From contig DASPSJ010000059.1 in the NCBI GenBank assembly GCA_035623985.1, positions 45,960-109,959 on the forward strand: a stretch of DNA of 64,000 nucleotides. The letters run 5' to 3'. A program made the position numbers and the translations under genes. The first letter of the stretch is position 1. Every line of letters begins with the position of its first letter. Source of the stretch: DAHUYF01 sp035623985. Its GTDB lineage: Bacteria; Pseudomonadota; Alphaproteobacteria; ATCC43930; CGMCC-115725. Under the pieces are notes generated by a model. That model did no database searches, was not told the origin of the DNA, and saw only the letters and a program-made list of their open reading frames with translations. Below, in pieces: positions 8,600 to 16,518 of the stretch.

Positions 8600-8953
8600 A
8601 TGGTAAAGCGAACAGCAACGGCCGTGGCGCTTGCCCTTGTCGGCCTGGCATTGGCGATCGCTCTCCCGACCGCCCCCGCCGCGGCGCGCGTGGTCGTCGG
8701 CGTTGGCATTGGCGTGCCGTTCTACGGGCCCTGGGGTTATCCCTACACCTACCCTTACCCCTATCCCTATTACTATCCGCCGCCGGTGGTCTATGCGCCG
8801 CCGCCGGTCTACAGCCCGGCACCGGCCGCGCCGGCTTATATGCAGCAGCCGGTCCAGAGCTGGTACTACTGCGACAACCCGCCGGGCTATTATCCCAACG
8901 TTCAGAGCTGCGGTTCCGGCTGGCGGCAGGTTCCGGCGCAACCGGCACATTGA
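8600..8953 (+). CDS. Secreted small protein with C-terminal WYYC motif
   Basis: The 117-residue protein has a strong AGGAGGAAG ribosome site before ATG 8600 and a signal peptide of about 29 residues (cleavage near APAAA). A Pro-Tyr dipeptide run (PYTYPYPYPYYYPP) and proline-rich linker follow. The C-terminal domain has WYYCDNPPGYYPNVQSC and ends WRQVPAQPAH. A TATAAT at 8552-8557 may be its -10 box, without a clear -35. It is a paralogue of the preceding gene in the tail only. Confidence 0.75.
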   Translation: MVKRTATAVALALVGLALAIALPTAPAAARVVVGVGIGVPFYGPWGYPYTYPYPYPYYYPPPVVYAPPPVYSPAPAAPAYMQQPVQSWYYCDNPPGYYPNVQSCGSGWRQVPAQPAH

Positions 8954-8965
8954 GGAGAGAACATC

Positions 8966-9484
8966 TTGAAGCAGACGAAAGCGGCCATTGCCGCCGCAAC
9001 CGCTCTGGCGTTGCTCGCCGGTTGCGCGCAGTCGCCAATGGGGCCGCGGGTGGCGGTGATGCCGGCGCCCGGCAAGCCCTTCGACGTATTCCAGCAGGAT
9101 GATGCCGTCTGCCGGCAGTTCGCCCAGCAGCAGAGCGCCGGCGTCGCCGAGCAGGCGAACAATGCGCAGCTCGGCAGCGCTGCCATCGGCACGTTGCTGG
9201 GCGCCGGGCTTGGTGCCGCCGCCGGCGGCGGCCGCGGCGCGGCGATCGGCGCCGGCGCCGGCGCCATCGCCGGCACGGCCGTGGGCTCGGGCGAGGCCGC
9301 GCGCGGCACCTACACCGCGCAGCAGCTCTACGACAACGCCTATTCGCAATGCATGTACTCGCGCGGCAACCAGGTGCCGGGCTTCGTCGCGGCGCCGGCA
9401 ATGGCGCCTCCACCGCCGCCGCCGGGCGCAGCGCCTCCGCCGCCCCCGCCGCCAGGGCCTCCGCCTCCGCCTCCGCCGCGCTGA
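8966..9484 (+). CDS. Glycine-zipper lipoprotein with proline-rich tail
   Basis: The 172-residue protein starts at TTG 8966, with GAGGAGAG upstream. The signal peptide ends in lipobox ALLAGC (Cys20). A central Gly/Ala-rich segment at about 72-105 has the spacing of a glycine zipper, as in outer-membrane proteins of the YMGG/17-kDa antigen type. The tail from about 145 is almost pure proline and glycine. Two cysteines flank the zipper (near 49 and 129). It lies 12 bp after the preceding secreted protein gene, probably in the same transcript. Confidence 0.72.
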   Translation: MKQTKAAIAAATALALLAGCAQSPMGPRVAVMPAPGKPFDVFQQDDAVCRQFAQQQSAGVAEQANNAQLGSAAIGTLLGAGLGAAAGGGRGAAIGAGAGAIAGTAVGSGEAARGTYTAQQLYDNAYSQCMYSRGNQVPGFVAAPAMAPPPPPPGAAPPPPPPPGPPPPPPPR

Positions 9485-9708
9485 TCGCTTCGCGGGCGCG
9501 CCGCGCTTCCTGGGGCAACCCGCCGACCGCTTTGCGATCGAGCGGGTTGTCCGGCGGCGCTTGCGCAACCGGCGCGACAGCCGCGCGGCCCAGGAAGTCC
9601 GAGACCGCGCAGGCGTTTGCTTGCTTTCCGCCTCCGGCCTGACCATGCTGAGGGAGCGACAGAAGGACGCCGGAAGGTGTCCGAGCCCGGCTGGCCGAGG
9701 AACGCGCC

Positions 9709-10485
9709 ATGTCTGCACCGCCGATCCGCGTCGGTCTCTTCGTCACCTGTCTTGTCGATTTCTTCCGCCCGAGCGTCGGCTTCGCCGCGGTGAAGCTGCT
9801 CGAGGCCGCCGGCTGCGCCGTCGAGGTGCCGCTGACGCAAACCTGCTGCGGCCAGCCCGCCTACAATTCCGGCGATAAGGCGGACGCCAAGGCGATTGCG
9901 CGCCAGGTCATCGACGCCTTCGAGGCTTTCGATTACGTGGTCGCGCCGTCAGGCTCCTGCGGCGGCATGATCCGGCAGCATTACCTCGCGCTCTTCGCCG
10001 ACGAGCCGGCGCTTCACCGGCGCGCGCAGCACCTGGCCGAGCGCACCTACGAGCTCATCTCCTTTCTCACCGACGTCCTGAAGCTGGACCGCGTCGAGGC
10101 GCGCTATGACGGCGTCGCCACCTATCACGATTCCTGCTCCGGCTTGCGCGAGCTCGGCGTCAAGGAACAGCCGCGCAAGCTGCTGCGCTCGGTCGCGGGC
10201 TTGCGCCTTGAGGAGCTGCCGGGCGCGGAGATCTGCTGCGGCTTCGGCGGCACCTTCTGCATCAAATACCCTGCAATCTCCGATCGCATGGTGGCGGACA
10301 AGGCGGCCGATATCGCCGCCACCGGCGCCGACACGCTGCTTGCCGGCGATATGGGCTGCCTGCTCAACATGGCCGGCAAGCTGACGCGGCTCGGCAAGAA
10401 GGTGCGCGTGCGTCATGTCGCCGAGGTGCTCGCCGGCATGGCCGGCGAGACCCCGCCCATCGGCGCCGCGGCGGAGCGCTCCTGA
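9709..10485 (+). CDS. lutA: Lactate-utilisation Fe-S oxidoreductase LutA (CCG domains)
   Basis: First subunit of the LutABC/YkgEFG L-lactate oxidation complex. The 258-residue protein has two CCG domains: QTCCGQPAYN near residue 45 and GAEICCGFGGTFC near residue 178, both ligands in this family. The start ATG 9709 has GAGGAA upstream. Its TGA overlaps the lutB ATG, so translation is coupled. The 224 bp before it (9485-9708) contain no recognisable gene. Confidence 0.92.
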   Translation: MSAPPIRVGLFVTCLVDFFRPSVGFAAVKLLEAAGCAVEVPLTQTCCGQPAYNSGDKADAKAIARQVIDAFEAFDYVVAPSGSCGGMIRQHYLALFADEPALHRRAQHLAERTYELISFLTDVLKLDRVEARYDGVATYHDSCSGLRELGVKEQPRKLLRSVAGLRLEELPGAEICCGFGGTFCIKYPAISDRMVADKAADIAATGADTLLAGDMGCLLNMAGKLTRLGKKVRVRHVAEVLAGMAGETPPIGAAAERS

Positions 10486-11909
10486 TGCAGCCGACCAGCC
10501 GCGCCTTCAAGGAAAACGCGCAGCGGGCGCTTGGCGACGCCAATTTGCAGAAGGCGCTCGGCATGATGCGCACCGGCTTTCCCGCCAAGCGCGCCGCCGT
10601 GGTGGCGCGCTTGCCGGAATTCGACGCGCTGCGCGAGCAGGGCAAGGCGATCAAGGATCACGTGCTGGCGAATCTCGATCTCTATCTCGAGATCTTCGAG
10701 CAGAACGTCGTCGCGCGCGGCGGGCAGGTGCATTGGTGCCGCACGCCGCAAGAGGCGCGCGAGACGGTGCTGGCGATCTGCCGGCGCCTTGACGCCAAGA
10801 CGGTGACCAAGGGCAAGTCCATGATCGGCGAGGAGATCGCCCTCAACGACTATCTCGAGCAGAACGGCGTGACGCCGGTCGAGACCGATCTCGGCGAATA
10901 CATCATCCAGATCCGCAAGGAGCGTCCGAGCCACATCATCGTGCCGGCCATGCATCTCGTGAAGGAGCAGATCGCCGACAGCTTCCGCCAGACGCATAAG
11001 GACCTCGACCCGGCGCGCCCGCTGGGGGAAGCCTCGACCCTGGTGGCGGAAGCGCGCACCGTGCTGCGGAAAAGATTCTTCGCCGCCGAGGTCGGCATCA
11101 CCGGCGCCAATTTCTGCGTCGCCGAGACCGGCTCGACCGTCATCGTCACCAATGAGGGCAACGGCGATCTGACGCAGAGCCTCACCAAGGCGCATATCGT
11201 GATGGCGAGCCTGGAGAAGCTGGTGCCGACGCTCGAGGACCTCTCGACCCTGTTGCGGCTTCTGGCGCGCTCGGCCACCGGCCAGGAATTCTCGACCTAC
11301 ACCACGCTGTCCACCGGCCCGCGCCGGCCCGATGATACCGACGGGCCGGCCGAGTACCATGTCGTCTTTCTCGACAACGGCCGCAGCGCCGTCATCGGCA
11401 CCGAATTCCAGGACATGCTGCGCTGCATCCGCTGCGGCGCCTGCATGAACCATTGTCCGGTCTATGGTGTGGTGGGCGGACATGCCTATGGCTGGGTCTA
11501 TCCCGGTCCGATGGGGGCGGTGCTGACGCCGACCCTGATCGGCGTCGACGAGGCCGGCCATCTGCCCAACGCCTCGACTTTCTGCGGGCGCTGCGAAAGC
11601 GTTTGCCCGATGAAGATCCCGTTGCCCCGGATGATGCGCCATTGGCGCGAGCGCGAGTTCCAGCGCAAGCTGTCGCCGCCGCCCCACCGCTACGCGCTCA
11701 GAGCCTGGGCGTTTGTCGCCGCGCGGCCGCCGCTCTACCGCTTCGCCACCACGCTTATGAGCCGCGTGCTCGGCTGGGTCGGCGCGCCGCGCGGCCGCTT
11801 CCGCTCGCTGCCGCTGGCCGGCGGCTGGACCCGAGGCCGCGACCTGCCGGCGCCCCAAGGCCGCAGCTTCATGAGCCTCTGGGCCGAGCGGCGCAAGAGG
11901 AGCGCATGA
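10485..11909 (+). CDS. lutB: Lactate-utilisation iron-sulfur protein LutB
   Basis: The 474-residue subunit has an N-terminal LUD-type domain (about 60-290) and a C-terminal ferredoxin-like part with two 4Fe-4S motifs. The motifs are CIRCGACMNHCPVYG near residue 310 and CGRCESVCPMKIPLP near residue 366. Together with LutA and LutC it oxidises L-lactate to pyruvate in the cytoplasm. It is coupled by overlap on both sides (TGATG with lutA, ATGA with lutC). Confidence 0.93.
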   Translation: MQPTSRAFKENAQRALGDANLQKALGMMRTGFPAKRAAVVARLPEFDALREQGKAIKDHVLANLDLYLEIFEQNVVARGGQVHWCRTPQEARETVLAICRRLDAKTVTKGKSMIGEEIALNDYLEQNGVTPVETDLGEYIIQIRKERPSHIIVPAMHLVKEQIADSFRQTHKDLDPARPLGEASTLVAEARTVLRKRFFAAEVGITGANFCVAETGSTVIVTNEGNGDLTQSLTKAHIVMASLEKLVPTLEDLSTLLRLLARSATGQEFSTYTTLSTGPRRPDDTDGPAEYHVVFLDNGRSAVIGTEFQDMLRCIRCGACMNHCPVYGVVGGHAYGWVYPGPMGAVLTPTLIGVDEAGHLPNASTFCGRCESVCPMKIPLPRMMRHWREREFQRKLSPPPHRYALRAWAFVAARPPLYRFATTLMSRVLGWVGAPRGRFRSLPLAGGWTRGRDLPAPQGRSFMSLWAERRKRSA

Positions 11910-12610
11910 GCGAGGCGCGGGGACAGATCCTGGGGGCGATTCGACGGTCGTTGAAGCGCGGACCGCTCGACGAGCCGGAACGCGCCGCGGTCGCGGCGCG
12001 GCTTGCGGCTCACGAGCGCAATCTGGTGCCGGCGCGCGCCGCCTCGCTCGACCACAGGGGCCAGGTCGACCTCTTCCAGCGCATGGCGGAAGAGGTCCAG
12101 GCCACGCTGGTCCGGGTGACCAGCGCCGCCGAGGTGCCGGCGGCGGTCGCCGATTACCTGTCGCTGCACAACCTGCCCTCGCGCCTCGTCGTGACGCCGG
12201 ACCCGCAGCTCGACGACATCCCCTGGAGCGCGCGACCGATGCTCGAGGTCCGCCGCGGCCGCGCCGAGGAGGCCGATCAGGTGGGGGTCACGGCGTGCTT
12301 TGCCGGCGTCGCCGAGACCGGCACCTTGATGCTGCTCTCGGGCCCGCAAAGCCCGACGCGCAACAACTTGCTGCCGGACACGCATATCGTCGTGCTACGC
12401 CGCGAGCAGGTGGCGGCGAGCTACGAGGAAGGCTGGAGCCGGCTGCGCGCGGCGCGGCGCGGCGCCGATGGCAGCCTCGACCTGCCGCGCACCGTCAACT
12501 TCATCACGGGACCGTCGCGCACCGCCGATATCGAGCAGCGCGTCGAGGTCGGCGTCCACGGCCCCCGCCGTCTCCACATCCTGCTCATTGATGACGGGGC
12601 GTCATCCTAG
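11906..12610 (+). CDS. lutC: Lactate-utilisation protein LutC (LUD domain)
   Basis: The 234-residue LUD-domain subunit starts at ATG 11906, overlapping the lutB stop. Typical blocks are GVTACFAGVAETGTL, NNLLPDTHIVVL and FITGPSRTADIEQ near the C-terminus. No lutR-like regulator or lactate permease is adjacent. The Smr gene starts within its last 20 bp, so at least lutA, lutB, lutC and smr look like one transcription unit. Confidence 0.9.
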   Translation: MSEARGQILGAIRRSLKRGPLDEPERAAVAARLAAHERNLVPARAASLDHRGQVDLFQRMAEEVQATLVRVTSAAEVPAAVADYLSLHNLPSRLVVTPDPQLDDIPWSARPMLEVRRGRAEEADQVGVTACFAGVAETGTLMLLSGPQSPTRNNLLPDTHIVVLRREQVAASYEEGWSRLRAARRGADGSLDLPRTVNFITGPSRTADIEQRVEVGVHGPRRLHILLIDDGASS

Positions 12611-13079
12611 CCGAGAGGAGCGCGCGTTGTGGCGCGCCGCCATGCGCGGCGTGGCGCCGCTCGAGGCCGCTGACGCGCCGCTCCCGCCGTCCCCGGAGCC
12701 GGCGCCGCGGCGCGCGCGGGCGCCGCTTGTCGTCGCCGTCCCGCCCGACGATCTCGCCGCCGATGCCGCGCCCGGGCTCGACCGCCGCAGCGCCGAGCGC
12801 TTACGCCGCGGCCAGCGCGCGATCGAGGCGCGGCTCGATCTTCACGGCATGACGCAGGATCAGGCGCATCGCGCGCTCGACCGCTTCATTGCCCGCGCGC
12901 AGGACGGCGGCAAGCGCTGCCTGCTGGTCATCACCGGCAAGAGCGGCGTGCTGCGCGAAACGGTGCCGCGCTGGCTCAACGAGGCGCCCAACCGCGGCCG
13001 GCTGCTCGCCTTCTCTCCGGCGCAGCCGCGCGACGGCGGCCCCGGCGCGCTTTATCTGCTGCTGCGGCGCCGGCGATGA
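12591..13079 (+). CDS. Smr-domain protein
   Basis: The 162-residue protein starts at ATG 12591. A proline-rich N-terminal half is followed by an Smr domain at about 80-162, with LDLHG near residue 84, VITGKSG near residue 113 and GALYLLLRR at the end. Smr domains act as nucleases or nucleic-acid binding modules in MutS2 and small bacterial proteins. It overlaps lutC by 20 bp and the following XRE gene by 4 bp. Confidence 0.88.
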   Translation: MTGRHPSREERALWRAAMRGVAPLEAADAPLPPSPEPAPRRARAPLVVAVPPDDLAADAAPGLDRRSAERLRRGQRAIEARLDLHGMTQDQAHRALDRFIARAQDGGKRCLLVITGKSGVLRETVPRWLNEAPNRGRLLAFSPAQPRDGGPGALYLLLRRRR

Positions 13080-13477
13080 CGCCCTTCGGCGAGCGCCTGC
13101 GCCAGTTGCGCGCCGAGCGCGGCATCAGCTTGAAGCAGATGGCCGAGGCGCTCGGCGTCTCCGCCGCCTATCTCTCGGCGCTGGAGCATGGCCGCCGCGG
13201 CCGGCCGACCCATGCCATGGTGGTCGCCATCTGCGCGCAGCTCAACATCATCTGGGACGAGGCCGACGAGCTGCACCGCCTGGCGCGGCTGTCGCATCCG
13301 CGCGTCACCGTCGACACCGCGGGACTCGCCCCGGCCGCCACCGAGCTCGCCAATCTCCTCGCCGAGCGCATCCGCAAGCTCCCGCCGGAGCGCGCCGAGC
13401 ACCTGCTGGATCTCTTGAAGAGCACGCCGATGGTGCCGCCCAAGCGCCGGCGGCGCGGCGTGGCGCCGACCGGATAA
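13076..13477 (+). CDS. XRE-family helix-turn-helix regulator
   Basis: The 133-residue protein has an HTH_3 domain at residues 1-66 (FGERLRQLRAERGISLKQM, then VSAAYLSALEHGRRGRP). A short helical segment and a basic tail (PKRRRRGV) follow. It starts in an ATGA overlap with smr; Smr-XRE pairs near mltA and hslVU are common in Alphaproteobacteria. Target genes are unknown. Confidence 0.85.
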   Translation: MTPFGERLRQLRAERGISLKQMAEALGVSAAYLSALEHGRRGRPTHAMVVAICAQLNIIWDEADELHRLARLSHPRVTVDTAGLAPAATELANLLAERIRKLPPERAEHLLDLLKSTPMVPPKRRRRGVAPTG

Positions 13478-13495
13478 GGCCGCGCGGCGCGCGCG

Positions 13496-14059
13496 TCAGG
13501 CCGGCACCGGATCCTCCAGCACCGTCCGCCGCAGCTCCTTCAAGTCGCTCACCAGCGAGAAGGCGGTCTCGCGCGGCAGCTTGCCGTGCTCGAAGACGTG
13601 GCCGGCAAGCACCATGTTCACCGCCTCGCCGTCATTGGACAGCGGCAGGCTGACGCGCCGCGTCAGCATCTGCATGCCGCGGCCGGCGAGCGTGAAGCTG
13701 TTCTCGGTGTACATCGCCGCCCGCCGCGTCGCCATTTCCTCGTAAATGCCGGTGACGTAGCGGCGATAGCCGGCTTTTTCCGGCAGCACGTCCTCGATGA
13801 AGAGGCCGGTCGGCTCGCGGCCGGCGAGGCGCCAGAAGACGTCGCCGACGCGGCGATAGCGGAACCGCGGCTTGCCGTCTTCCCAGACCACGTCGAGCAG
13901 CATGGTGTGCGGCCAGATCTCCGCCGGAATCTCCAGCGGATCGATGGCGGCGCGGCACGGCAAGGCGCGGCCGCGCCGCTTGCTCAGCCAATGCCGGTAA
14001 AGACGGTCCAGACGCGGATCCGGAAGAATGGCGTGCAAAGACTCTCTCCATGACGGCAA
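13496..14059 (-). CDS. PAS_5-domain protein
   Basis: The 187-residue protein is read from TTG 14059. The main domain resembles the alphaproteobacterial PAS_5 family: ...RYRRVGDVFWRLAGREPTGLFI, IYEEMATRRAAMYTENSF and LPLSNDGEAVNMVLAGHVF. A sensory role is assumed from the fold; no output domain is attached. A later TTG at 14038 could also be the start. It is divergent from the receiver gene, and the shared spacer carries an 8-bp inverted repeat. Confidence 0.75.
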   Translation of the reverse strand: MPSWRESLHAILPDPRLDRLYRHWLSKRRGRALPCRAAIDPLEIPAEIWPHTMLLDVVWEDGKPRFRYRRVGDVFWRLAGREPTGLFIEDVLPEKAGYRRYVTGIYEEMATRRAAMYTENSFTLAGRGMQMLTRRVSLPLSNDGEAVNMVLAGHVFEHGKLPRETAFSLVSDLKELRRTVLEDPVPA

Positions 14060-14113
14060 TCGCGCATCCCGTCCCAGGCCGGCAGAAGATAGCCCGGTAG
14101 CGGCGCAAACGCG

Positions 14114-14136
14114 GCAAAATTCTCCGGCAATTTTGC
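14114..14136. repeat. 8-bp inverted repeat in the PAS_5 / receiver divergent spacer
   Basis: GCAAAATT at 14114-14121 and AATTTTGC at 14129-14136 are exact inverted copies with a 7-base centre. They lie in an AT-richer spacer between two divergent genes, a natural place for a shared operator. No T-run follows, so a terminator is less likely. Confidence 0.5.
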
Positions 14137-14216
14137 TAAATTTGTAAGAGATTTATCTTCAGAGCCCGACGATTCCGACTAAACTTCGCGAGATTTAATT
14201 CGAGGAACCCGGGCGC

Positions 14217-14609
14217 ATGACCATCTCCGTCCTCGTCGTCGACGACAGCAAGACCCTCTGCCGCAGCCTCGGAACGCTGTTGAGCGAGGCCGGCTATTCC
14301 GCCGCGACCGCCCGCTCCGGCGAGGAAGGCCTGCGGCTGTGGCAGGAGATCCAGCCGGAGCTCGTCATCACCGACGTCATGATGCCCGAGCGTGACGGCA
14401 TCGAAATGATCATGGATATCCGCCGGCATCGCCCGCAGGCGAAGATCCTGGCGATGACCGCCTTCCGCCACAGCGGCACCGTCGATTTCGCCGACATGCT
14501 GCGGCGGCTCGGCGCCGATGACGTGCTGATCAAGCCGTTTGCGCCGGAGGTGCTGCTGACCAAGGTCGACCGCTTGATCAGCCTGCCGACCGCGCTCTTC
14601 GCCGCCTGA
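14217..14609 (+). CDS. Single-domain response regulator (CheY-like receiver)
   Basis: The 130-residue receiver has the acidic pair D9-D10, phosphoacceptor D53 (VITDVMMP), T81 and K106 (LIKPF), so all catalytic positions are present. There is no output domain. The partner kinase is not evident; the neighbour is a divergent PAS_5 protein. GAGGAA lies upstream of ATG 14217. Confidence 0.9.
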   Translation: MTISVLVVDDSKTLCRSLGTLLSEAGYSAATARSGEEGLRLWQEIQPELVITDVMMPERDGIEMIMDIRRHRPQAKILAMTAFRHSGTVDFADMLRRLGADDVLIKPFAPEVLLTKVDRLISLPTALFAA

Positions 14610-14655
14610 CCGGCGGGTTAACCCGCCGTTAAGCATTCTCGGACATGCTTCGGCC

Positions 14656-14895
14656 ATGGTTCAACGGCGCAAGCACAGGGGCGACGGCGCGGCTGCGTCG
14701 GACGATGCCGCACTGCGCCAGGCCGATCTCTCCCATCTCCATCTTCAAGACATGACCCCGCCGCAGCGCGCCGAGCTGCGCCGCCGCTACGACGATTTCG
14801 TCCGCCATTTCGGCCGCGACGGCATGGCGCCGTCGCGCTATCCCGAGCCGAGAAAGCCGCGCTCGCGGAAATGGACGCCCGGCGCCAAGCGCTGA
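14656..14895 (+). CDS. Small basic hypothetical protein
   Basis: The 79-residue protein is highly charged, with a central helix (TPPQRAELRRRYDDFVRHFGRDG) and a proline/basic tail. It is not recognised. It lies 46 bp after the receiver gene in the same direction, and GC-rich third codon positions make it look coding. The ribosome site is weak. Confidence 0.5.
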   Translation: MVQRRKHRGDGAAASDDAALRQADLSHLHLQDMTPPQRAELRRRYDDFVRHFGRDGMAPSRYPEPRKPRSRKWTPGAKR

Positions 14896-14920
14896 GAGCG
14901 CTCAGCGGTATCGGTCGTTG

Positions 14921-15202
14921 CTATTGCGGCGGCGGGGCTGCGCCGGCATCGGCCGGCGCGACGCAGGTATAAACCGCGACCAGGCCGTCCGCCGTCGTCT
15001 GCAAGCCCTGATAACGCGCGGCGCGGTCGAATTGCAGGCAGTAGTTCTGCGCCTCCTCGCCGGTGACGGCGACATTGTGGCCCGGCACGCGATAGCTGAC
15101 GCTGGGCGGCACCTCCGGCGCGCGCGCGGCGCAGCCGGCGAGCAGCGTCGCCGCAAGGAGCGGCGCGGCGACGCGCCGGAGAGCGGCGGCGGTGGCGGTC
15201 AT
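14921..15202 (-). CDS. Small lipoprotein
   Basis: The 93-residue protein starts at ATG 15202 with a signal peptide and lipobox LLAGC (Cys24). The mature part has two further cysteines (about residues 55 and 80), which could form a disulfide, and a short Ala/Pro tail. Its start overlaps the stop of the YeeE/YedE gene as ATGA, so it is co-translated with that transporter. No function is recognised. Confidence 0.72.
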   Translation of the reverse strand: MTATAAALRRVAAPLLAATLLAGCAARAPEVPPSVSYRVPGHNVAVTGEEAQNYCLQFDRAARYQGLQTTADGLVAVYTCVAPADAGAAPPPQ

Positions 15203-16428
15203 GGGGTGCCGCGTTCGACGCTCAAGCCGAACAGCGGCCTGAGCCGCGTGCCGAGCACGCTGCCGGCCAGCGCCGCGGCGAACCACAGCCAGCCATGCAG
15301 GCTCGCCGAGGCGATGCCGCTGAAATAGGCGCCGATGTTGCAGCCATAGGCGAGTCGCGCGCCATAGCCGAGCAGCAGCCCGCCGATGACCGCCGCGGCC
15401 AGCGAGCGCGGCGGCACGCGCCAAGCGGGATGAAACCGGCCGGCAAGGCCGGCGGCGAGCAGCGCCCCCAGCATGATGCCGAGATCCATGATCGAGGTGA
15501 TGTCGGAAAAGACGCTCGCCTGAAGCTGCGCGGCGCGCGCCGGCGAGGACCAATAGGACCAATGCGCGGCATCGGCGCCGGCCAGCGCGGCAAGCTTCGA
15601 GCCCCAAAGCGCAAAAGCCGAAGTGATGCCCCAAGGCCGGCCGGCGAGCAGCAAGGTGAGGAAATTGCCGATGGCGAGCGCCGCCGCGCCCGAGGCCAGC
15701 GGCCACGGCCCTTGCAGCAGGCGGCGCCAGCCGGCGACGCGCGCGCGATTGGCGGGCTTCAGCGCGCCGTGGCGCCGCCGCTCCAGCAGCATGCTGGCAA
15801 GCGCGACCGCAAGGAAGAGCGCCAGGCTCAGCAGCAGCGCCGGGATCCAGCCGAGCCGCTCGATCAGCGAGATGCGGCCGAGATTGGGCGTCCCTTCCCA
15901 GAAGGCGAAGTGATAGGCGCCCAGCGCCGAGCCCGCGATGAAGGCGGCGAGCGTCGCCAGCATGCGCGTATTGCCGCCGCCGGCGGTATAGAGCGTGCCC
16001 GAGGCGCAGCCGCCGCCGAGCTGCATGCCGAGGCCGAAGAGAAAGGCGCCGACCAGCACCGAGACGCCGACCGCGCCGAACTCGCCATGCACCGGCAGGC
16101 CCATTACCGAGCCATGCGCCAGCGCCGGAAAGAACAGCACGACCGCCAGCGCCAGCATCAGCATCTGCGCGCGCAGGCCGGCGCCACGCCGGTCGGCGAT
16201 GAACAGGCGCCAGGCCGAGGTGAAGCCGAAAAGCGCGTGATAGAGCGCCACTCCCAGCCCACCGCCCAGCAGGAAGAGCGCGCCTTGGCGCCAGCCATAG
16301 GCCGCGCCAAGGGCGACCGCGCCGGCTGCCAGCGCCACCAGCGCCAGCGTCACGATCCGGCTGTTGGTCTCGGCTTGGCGTGCCGGCGGATCGGCGATCA
16401 GCCTGGCATCGACGGAAAGATCGGTCAT
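15199..16428 (-). CDS. YeeE/YedE-family membrane transporter (putative sulfur-compound uptake)
   Basis: The 409-residue polytopic membrane protein starts at ATG 16428, with GAGGAG upstream. It has about ten hydrophobic segments and two half-repeats. Each carries the family motif: GMQLGGGCASGTLYTAGGG near residue 140 and GYGARLAYGCNIGAYFSG near residue 360, with the conserved cysteines. Members of the family import thiosulfate or act near selenium and sulfur metabolism; the substrate here is inferred only. The small lipoprotein gene follows with an ATGA overlap. Confidence 0.85.
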   Translation of the reverse strand: MTDLSVDARLIADPPARQAETNSRIVTLALVALAAGAVALGAAYGWRQGALFLLGGGLGVALYHALFGFTSAWRLFIADRRGAGLRAQMLMLALAVVLFFPALAHGSVMGLPVHGEFGAVGVSVLVGAFLFGLGMQLGGGCASGTLYTAGGGNTRMLATLAAFIAGSALGAYHFAFWEGTPNLGRISLIERLGWIPALLLSLALFLAVALASMLLERRRHGALKPANRARVAGWRRLLQGPWPLASGAAALAIGNFLTLLLAGRPWGITSAFALWGSKLAALAGADAAHWSYWSSPARAAQLQASVFSDITSIMDLGIMLGALLAAGLAGRFHPAWRVPPRSLAAAVIGGLLLGYGARLAYGCNIGAYFSGIASASLHGWLWFAAALAGSVLGTRLRPLFGLSVERGTP

Positions 16429-16518
16429 GACGCTCCTCGCGCGCGGCGGGCGACATGTAGTTGTGCCGCGTCTACCCGTCAATCGCTCCTGATCTGCGGT
16501 TGCGGGCCGTGGTTTCGG

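Noticed and set aside
8740..8800. Tandem TACCC/TATCC-like repeat in the second secreted protein gene
   Set aside because: It encodes a Pro-Tyr run in frame with a signal peptide and conserved tail; protein low complexity, not a DNA repeat element or CRISPR.
9485..9708. Possible short gene between the glycine-zipper lipoprotein and lutA
   Set aside because: Open frames on both strands extend from neighbouring genes, lack ribosome sites and show no motif.
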